Shown piece by piece: positions 56,591 through 64,000 of a stretch of DNA of 64,000 nt. Source of the stretch: Polyodon spathula (Eukaryota; Chordata; Actinopteri; Acipenseriformes; Polyodontidae); contig NC_054543.1 in assembly GCF_017654505.1 (NCBI RefSeq), forward strand, positions 25,520,339 to 25,584,338. Direction: 5' to 3'. The notes below the pieces were generated by a model, which had not been told where the DNA came from, ran no database searches, and worked only from the letters and a program-made list of their open reading frames with translations. Made by a program: the position numbers and the translations under genes. Each line of letters opens with the position of its first letter. Position 1 is the first letter of the stretch.

Positions 56591-57687
56591 GGTTTTCAGA
56601 AGTATTTACCCCCTACCAATAATGTCACATTTTGCTGAATTACACATGTGTGCACAGCTTTTCAAACAAACTTTTTTTATTCAAAGCTGCAGTGGTTAAA
56701 TTGAACACTGTTACTTGAGGAGGTTAAATGTCAGCAACACCTGCAAAGAAAATGTACAAAATGAAATTTGCTGGTGACATAAATATTCAGCCCCTTAAGT
56801 CAGTACTTGGTAGAAGCACCTTTTGCAGCAATTACTGCTATGAGTCTTTTCGGATAGGTCTCTATTAGCTTTGCACAGTAGGATGGTAACATTTTTGACC
56901 ATTCTTCAAAGGAAAATTGCTCCAGTTCTGATAAGTTTGCTGGGGATCGTTGATGGATTGCAATCTTCAAGTCTCGCCATAATTTTTTGATTGGATTCAA
57001 GTCAGAACTTTGACTGGTCCACTCAAGAACATTAATTCTCTTCTTGTTCAACCACTCCAAAGTGTCTTTGGCTTTGTGCTTTGGGTCATTGTCCTGTTTT
57101 GTGTAGGGACCGGCTTATTGTTGATGTGTGAACACTGACTCCCATCTCAGACACAGAATTTTGCAGATCCTTCAAGGTCATTGTTGGCTTCAGCATGGTT
57201 TCCTGCTTGCCCAGCTGCTCAGTTTGGGGGGGCGACCTGATCTGGATAGTTTCTGTGTGGTATGATGAATCTTCCATTTCTTAATGACGAACTGTGCTGA
57301 GAGGGATAATCAGTGGCTTTGAAATGTTCTTGTAACCTTCTCCTGCTCTGTGACTCTCTACCACTTTATCCCTGATTTGTTTTCAAAAGCTCCTTGGTCT
57401 TCATGGTTGCTTTGTTGGATCACTATGTGAGTTGCAGCGTGAAATCCTTTATATACCTGAGGGAAATTATCTACAAGTTAAACCACGTTGAGTACACAGA
57501 GGCTGAAAAAATGTCACTAATTTTGTGACTTTTCAAACAAATCATTTGCCCCAGATTTGATTTAGGGCTGCAGTAACAAAGGTTTGAATACTTATGCAGA
57601 TGAGATTAATCTGTTTTTCTCAGTAAATTTTACTTATTTATATTCAATATGCATTTTTCAACATTATCAATGTGGAGTAGTTTGTAT
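56587..57687 (-). mobile_element. Tc1-like transposon, internally deleted
   Basis: The left end is CAGTGGTTTTCAGAAGTATT. On the minus strand the C-terminal transposase (57060-56800) reads LEWTSQSSDLNPIKKLWRDL and ends KGASTKY. The catalytic Glu of the usual NPIENLW is Lys here. An N-terminal part lies at 57415-57107. The two are fused at ACAAAACAGGACAATGACCC (57090-57109), joining a LHKTG segment to the DNDPKH segment and deleting the middle third with the first Asp. The right terminus is missing where CR1 abuts. Confidence 0.82.
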
Positions 57688-59359
57688 AAGAACATAAGAA
57701 CATAAGAAAGTTTACAAACGAGAGGAGGCCATTCGGCCCATCTTGCTCGTTTGGTTGTTAGTAGCTTATTGATCCCAAAATCTCATCAAGCAGCTTCATG
57801 AAGGATCCCAGGGTGTCAGCTTCAACAACATTACTGGGGAGTTGATTCCAGACCCTCACAATTCTCTGTGTAAAAAAGTGCCTCCTATTTTCTGTTCTGA
57901 ATGCCCCTTTGTCTAAACTCCATTTGTGACCCCTGGTCCTTGTTTCATTTTTCAGGCTGAAAAAGTCCCTTGGGTCGACACTGTCAATACCTTTTAGAAT
58001 TTTGAATGCTTGAATTAGGTCGCCACATAGTCTTCTTTGTTCAAGACTGAACAGATTCAATTCTTTTAGCCTGTCTGCATATGACATGCCTTTTAAGCCC
58101 GGAATAATTCTGGTCGCTCTTCTTTGCACTCTTTCTAGAGCAGCAATATCTTTTTTATAGCGAGGTGACCAGAACTGCACACAATATTCAAGATGAGGTC
58201 TTACTAGTGCATTGTACAGTTTTAACATTACTTCCCTTGATTTAAATTCAACACTTTTCACAATGTATCCGAGCATCTTGTTAGCCTTTTTTATAGCTTC
58301 CCCACATTGTCTAGATGAAGACATTTCTGAGTCAACAAAAACTCCTAGGTCTTTTTCATAGATTCCTTCTCACTTTCAGTATCTCCCATATGATATTTAT
58401 AATGTACATTTTTATTTCCTGCGTGCAGTACCTTACACTTTTCTCTATTAAATGTCATTTGCCATGTGTCTGCCCAGTTCTGAATCTTGTCTAGATCATT
58501 TTGAATGACCTTTGCTGCTACAACAGTGTTTGCCACTCCTCCTACTTTTGTGTCGTCTGCAAATTTAACAAGTTTGCTTACTATACCAGAATCTAAATCA
58601 TTAATGTAGATTAGGAATAGCAGAGGACCTAATACTGATCCCTGTGGTACACCACTGGTTACCACACTCCATTCTGAGGTTTTTCCTCTAATAAGTACTT
58701 TCTGTTTTCTACATGTTAACCACTCCCTAATCCATGTACATGTGTTTCCTTGAATCCCAACTGGGTTCAGTTTGAGAATTAATCTTTTGTGCAGGACTTT
58801 GTCAAAAGCTTTCTGGAAATCTAAATAAACCATGTCATATGCTTTGCAATTATCCATTATCGATGTTGCATCCTCAAAAAAATCAAGCAAGTTAGTTAGA
58901 CACAATCTCCCTTTCCTAAAACCATGTTGACTGTCTCCCAGAACCCTGTTACCATATAGGTAATTTTTCATTTTGGATCTTATTATAGTTTCCATAAGTT
59001 TGCATATAATAGAAGTCAGGCTTACTGGTCTGTAGTTGCCTGGTTCAGTTTTTTTTCCCTTTTTGTGGATTGGTATTACGATTGCAATTTTCCAGTCTGT
59101 CGGTACCACCCCTGTGTTAAGAGACTGATGCATGATCTTGGTTAGCGGTTTGTAAATTACTTCTTTCATTTCTTTGAGTACTACTGGGAGGATCTCATCC
59201 AGCCCAGGGTATTTGTTTATTTTAAGAGCTCCTAGTCCCTTTAACACTTGTGCCTCAGTTATGCTAAAGTTATTTAAAACTGGATAGGAACTGGATGACA
59301 TGTTGTCAGTATCTTCCTTTGTAAAAACTTGTGAAAAGTAATAATTTAATATATTTAGA
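57688..59359 (-). mobile_element. CR1 LINE copy, frameshifted, 5'-truncated
   Basis: The 3' octamer tail at 57688 directly abuts the Tc1-like element; the 5' end falls near 59359 in the NDYFSQVFTKED-coding region. The RT frame is 59301-58345, then shifts by one lost base near 58370 (CTTCTCACTTTCAG for CTTCTCCAATTTCAG) and continues at 58324-57758. It shows more substitutions than the other copies (KSPGPDE reads KYPGLDE, GRSC reads GRLC). FADD and GVPQGS are intact. Confidence 0.92.
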
Positions 59360-59369
59360 TATATTTAGA

Positions 59370-60750
59370 TAGTGTAGATTCATGGAGTATGCTCAGATAC
59401 AATATTGTCATCTAGAGCATTTATTTGCAGGATATGACAACTGGTCAAAATAACAAAAAAGATGCAGTGTTGTCAGAATAATGCAAAGAAAATAAGTTCA
59501 TATTCATTTTTAAACAACACAATACTAATGTTTTAACTTAGGAAGAGTTCAGGAATCAATATTTGGTGGAATAACCCTGATTTTCAATCACAGCTTTCAT
59601 GCGTCTTGGCATGCTCTCCACCAGTCTTTCACATTGATGTTGGTTGACTTTATTCCACTCCTGGCGCAAAAATTCAAGCAGCTCGGCTTTGTTTGATGGC
59701 TTGTGACCATCCATCTTCCTCTTGATCACATTCCAGAGGTTTTCAATGGGGTTCAGGTCTGGAGATTGGGCTGTCCATGACAGGGTTTTGATCTGGTGGT
59801 CCTCCATCCACACCTTGATTGACCTGGCTGTGTGGCATGGAGCATTGTCCTGCTGGAAAAACCAATCCTCAGAGTTGGGGAACATTGTCAGAGCAGAAGG
59901 AAGCAAGTTTTACTCCAGGACAACTTGTACTTGGCTTGATTCATGCGTCCTTCACAAAGACAAATCTGCCTGATTCCAGCCTTGCTGAAGCACCCCCAGA
60001 TCATCACCGATCCTCCACCACATTTCACAGTGGGTGCGAGACACTATGGCTTGTAGGCCTCTCCAGGTCTCCGTCTAACCATTAGACGACGAGGTGTTGG
60101 GCAAAGCTGAAAATTGGACTCATCAGAGAAGATCTTACTCCAGTCCTTTACGGTCCAATCCTTATGGTCTTTTGCAAACCTCAGCCTGGCTCTTCTTTGC
60201 TTTTCATTGATGAAGGGCTTTTTTCTAGCTTTGCATGACTTCAGCCCTGCCCCTAGGAGCCTGTTTCAAACTGTCCTCGCCGTGCACTTCACCCCAGCTG
60301 TCGTTTGCCTTTCTTTTTGTAGGTCACTTGATGTCATCCTACGGTTGCTGAGTGACATTCGAATGAGTTGGCGGGCATCCCGGTCAGTGGAGTCGTTTTC
60401 TCCCTCTGCCGGTCTGTAGCTTTGTTGTCCCCAATGTGTGCTGCTCGATCTTGTTCTTATGAACCGACATCTTTGAAAGTTTAAGGATGGAAGCAACCCG
60501 ACGCTCACTGTATCCCTCTGCCAGTAAAGCCAGAATTGAACTCTTCTTTTCCTCACTCAAAACTTTCCTTTTCAACTCTTTGCGCATGGTCAATAGTTAT
60601 TTTTTGATATTACTTTTGAGGTACTACTAGCACTGTTTTGCTATCCAGCTGGTCCTATTGCAAGAGGATAGTGATGACCACAAGAGTGGTTTTTATACTT
60701 TTCCTCGTTAAATAAGATTTGGTTCAGGTGATCCCCTAATCAGTACCTCA
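59370..60750 (-). mobile_element. Tc1-like transposon (DD34E), frameshifted
   Basis: On the minus strand: N-terminal helix-turn-helix from ~60586 (VLSEEKKSSILALLAEGYSE), a second DNA-binding part, SDESNFQLCP with the first Asp near 60115, QQDNAPCHTA with the second Asp and DLNPIENLW with the Glu. In the 59906-59556 frame exactly 34 residues separate Asp and Glu. The protein ends ENQGYSTKY. Several frameshifts (around 59930 and 60240-60440) break it. The family's typical end sequence ATTGTCATCTAGAGCATTTA is present at ~59403. This type is widespread in fishes. Confidence 0.85.
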
Positions 60751-60789
60751 TTCATATATATATATGATAGACACACAAACACACACACT

Positions 60790-62134
60790 CAGTTCCAGTC
60801 AAAAGTCTGAGTACACCTGCTTGAAACCAGGTTTTTCATGATTATCTATGCTTTTAACTGTATAAACTTGTCTATAAACACTTAATATTTCATTATATGA
60901 TACGTGCACTTATATAAGCTGATAATCATAAGTAAATTGCATTCATTAAAATTTAATTTTAAAATGAAAATGTAAATCTTGTCAATTTCAATGAAATGGT
61001 CACCCATAACAAGGGGATTTCAGTTTGAAGCCCAAGTCAGTTAAAAGTCTGAAATGTGTATAACACAGTGTTAGAACACTGGCCTAAGTATAAAAGTGTC
61101 TTTGTTAGATGATCTCTGAGTTAACTAGCATGTTATCTAATGAACCTTTTGTCACCAATTATTGTTAACAGGTGAGGGTCCTTGTCATTCCTGAATGTAA
61201 GGGAGCAGAAAATCGCAAAATATTCTCAGTTACGCAAAGAAAAAAGACAGTCAGCAATTATTTTAAGAAATGAAGGTCAATCTTTAAGACAAATCGCAAG
61301 AACTTTGCAAGTTCTTTAACTTGCCTGGGCCAAAAAACACAGAAACTGGACATTTGAGGAATGGAAGTAGGTCTTATGGACCGATGAGTCAAAATTTGAA
61401 ATATTTGGGTCCAACCACCGTGTATTTGTAAGACGCAGAGAGGGTGTGCACATGAGATCTGCATGTGTGGTTCCCGCTGTCAAGCAGGGAGGAGGCAGTG
61501 TCATGATCTGTGGTTGCTTTGCTGGTGACAGAGTTGGTGATCTTTACCAAGTCCATGGCAAGCTCAACCAGCATGGCTATCATAGCATACTTCAGAGGTA
61601 TGCCATTCCATCAGGATTACGGCTAGTTGGGCAATCCTTCATTCTTCAGGAAGATAATGACCCAAAACACACCTCAAAGTTGTGCAAGAACTATCTGGTG
61701 AAGAAGGAAAGTGAAGGACAACTCAATCTAATGACCTGGCCTGCCCAGTCTCCAGACCTCAATCCCATATAACTTGTATGGGACAAACTGGTCAGAAGAG
61801 TCAAAGCAAAGTTCCTACAAGTGCCCTACATCTCTGGGAATTGCTGCAGAAGAGCTGGGAAGACATGTTGGGTGATTTCCTGTTGAAACTTGTTAACCAA
61901 ATGGCTCGTGTTTGTGAGGCTGTCATTAAGGCAAAGGTTGGCTATTTTGAGGAATCCAAGATTTAGAGACAATTTTCAATTTTCTTGAACATTGCTTTGA
62001 TATTCATGTTTGGTTTGTATATTGTAACATGTGTTTTCATTTTCAAGTATTTACAGAGATATATACGATGTAAAAAATTGTCAATTGTGAAAAAAAACCT
62101 AGTTTCCAGCAAGTGTACTCAAACATTTTGACTG

Positions 62135-62141
<7 letters not shown>
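60790..62141 (+). mobile_element. Tc1-like transposon with visible TIRs, disabled
   Basis: Left end AGTTCCAGTCAAAAGTCTGA, right end on the other strand AGTACCAGTCAAAATGTTTG: imperfect TIRs of about 45 bp that also share GAAACxAGGTTTTT. The transposase is on the plus strand: a helix-turn-helix start near 61205-61310, a deletion, TDESKFEIF (first Asp near 61385), QEDNDPKHTSK (second Asp near 61655), then DLNPI followed by TAA at ~61768 where the catalytic Glu is expected. The frame resumes to LVNQMARVCEAVIKAKVGYF. It inserted next to a (TA)n tract, consistent with the TA target. Confidence 0.85.

Positions 62142-62192
<51 letters not shown>
62141..62192. repeat. (TA)n microsatellite
   Basis: About 25 TA units immediately outside the Tc1-like right end. 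Confidence 0.96.
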
Positions 62193-62195
<3 letters not shown>

Positions 62196-64000
62196 ATGAC
62201 ATAGGGTTCTCGGGTATCCGAGTTACTCGGTTCTCGATATTACCCGAATCCATTTTCAGGATTCGATTCCTCTTCTAATCGTTTTTTGCTAAAAATGAAC
62301 ATCTCACTTTTCCACTTGACCTGTTCTAGTCAACCGGCTAGACCAGGGGTTTTCAACCTGTGGTATGCATACCTTTACTGGTATGCAACAGGCTTGCCAC
62401 TGGTACGCGCCGACATTTCTTTATGAGGATATAATTCCTCACAATGCTCTGTCAATTGCACCATCATGAATCAATCTGTTTGTACCACTGTAGCACAGAG
62501 AAATGCAGAGAAATTATAATGCAGAGCTCCAGACTGCGATTAAAATGGTTAGAAATGCAACAACACCAAAAAACAATTTACAGCTTTTTTCAGGGGTTAG
62601 GCACAAAAATTTGGCTTCAAAGAGTTTTAAATACTTGACTTCTGCTCGTCAAGTATATTCTTCATCAAAATCTTTTTATTGATTTAAAAAAGGTCATAGT
62701 TGTAAAACAAACAATGTGTTTTGACACTAACGTGTCTTCATCAGGTATATTAACACCAGCAGAATACATGAACCCCAGTTTCTTGCAACAGTTGTGATGG
62801 TGACCAAACGTGTGAGAACTGTTGTGTAAAAAAAGTAGCTAAAAATGAACAGCTGTTTAGGAAATGAACAGCAACAAATAAATATACACTTAAGGTTTGT
62901 GTCTTTCACATGTGCCATTAACAAAATGCATACAAAAATTAATGTAATTATTGAAGGGATGTAATGCAGCAAAAAAAGTAAGAATTAAACAAAAGGATGT
63001 GAAAAGGTTACCATACCAAGCTGAAAGAAATTGTCTTTGTGAACTCCAATAAACCAATGTTATCTTTCACCAGTCAAATCAAATAGCACAAATAGATTTT
63101 TGCCAGGTATTATTTATATAATTGAGTATTGCTTATAAGCTTTTTTTTACAGTTTTATTTTTTAAACATATTTGATAGTACTAAGTAAATGCAGAAGTAA
63201 AACTTTGTGGCTTTCTTTACAGAAGTAAACCAGATACTAGCACTTGATTTCATTCTTTTCAGTTAGAAACAAAAACATGTGACTAAGGTCATCTCAAATG
63301 CCTCTCTTAATTAGAACAGCTGCTTAATCAGGATATGTTTACTTCTCCCAGTGCGTTCCGATAAAGCGGCGCCGACTGTATAAACAATCTCAAAGTCTGT
63401 GTCTATGCACCTACAAGGTGATAGACTGCTAATTAACTGTTTATTACTTTTGCTGATAATAATAAATACTGCATACCTATAACAGATAACACTTTTGCTT
63501 GAGTTTCACTGGATGGTATTGTGACAGTTGTTTACCAATTCAGGTGCTAGGTAGGCAATAAATAACATATACAATCCACCACCAGGACCTGGCCAATCTA
63601 AAATATTAAAGTACTAATTTAGCAAGTTCAACCCTGCATTGATAGCTTAGCATAGACAAGTTTTTGTTTCTCCAAGGCTCAAATGTAAATAAATATAAAT
63701 GCAAATGAGAAATAATAGAACCATTTATCAGGACACTTTTCAGATGTTTTAATAAAGAATAAAAACATGAAGGAATGCTGCAAGAAGGAAACATATGAAG
63801 ATGAAGATAAAAATGCAAATAACCAAGGCAAACCTGTCTTGTTTAGAAAAGTGATCTCCTTTCGTCATTTGAAAATACTGTATCCCAGTTAAACAATTAG
63901 TGAAATGCAATAAATTACAAAAAAGAAACAATAAACAATGCAATCCACACTTCTAGACAAACATAAAGGCTGAAAAATAAGGTTCTCATAAGTAAAATAT
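62193..64000. other. No gene seen; possible hAT-like debris at 62195-62430
   Basis: 62195-62430 has TCGGGTATCCGAGTTACTCG and GACCAGGGGTTTTCAACCTG, motifs seen at ends of non-autonomous hAT elements, with no confirmed 8-bp duplication. The remainder is AT-rich without a motif-bearing frame. Confidence 0.35.

Noticed and set aside
60114..60419. Plus-strand 101-codon frame
   Set aside because: Antisense shadow of the minus-strand Tc1-like transposase.

Overview
The window looks like transposon-rich DNA from a ray-finned fish. Near-identical CR1 LINEs, fish-type DIRS1, Helitron and Tc1 relics, a V-SINE-like element, many LTRs with clean 5-bp target duplications and long (TA)n tracts all fit a vertebrate. 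A sturgeon/paddlefish-like lineage is my guess, not something the sequence proves. I found no host protein-coding gene, tRNA or rRNA that I can support. Almost every long open frame belongs to a mobile element, and one 86-base stretch is listed only as a weak exon candidate.

Layout. 1-660: CR1 endonuclease fragment (minus). 1310-3455: CR1 copy with a 693-codon open frame (plus). 4725-5600: two head-to-head pieces of a piggyBac-like MITE. 6752-10350: DIRS1 3' part interrupted by an 808-codon CR1 copy (minus). 12815-13422: solo LTR. 14290-15302: decayed tyrosine recombinase. 15839-20356: composite LTR element (minus) with a repetitive gag-like interior and a tandem repeat in its LTR, bounded by GTGGC. 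22365-22814: solo LTR. 27124-27725: complete MITE between TTAA sites. 28010-30080: broken copy of a multi-copy ORF family whose function I do not know. 31038-31444: solo LTR. 32876-34629: CR1 (minus) with an inserted segment. 34870-37683: Helitron relic split by a solo LTR. 40368-40960 and 41886-42450: LTRs. 42560-43575: tandem ~150-bp repeat carrying TGACCT pairs. 47952-49016: LTR fragment and V-SINE. 50703-53877: three-layer nest (CR1 hit by LTR hit by CR1). 54104-54547: solo LTR. 56587-62141: three Tc1-like transposons and a CR1 back to back.

The elements do not form a host pathway. What the window records is insertion order: CR1 copies differ at only about ten of ~680 residues, so CR1 was active recently. 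LTRs mostly survive as solo LTRs, which points to frequent LTR-LTR recombination. DNA transposons, the Helitron, DIRS1 and the unknown ORF are all broken. Spaces between elements are mostly AT-rich and show nothing I can name; they are listed so the reader knows they were examined.
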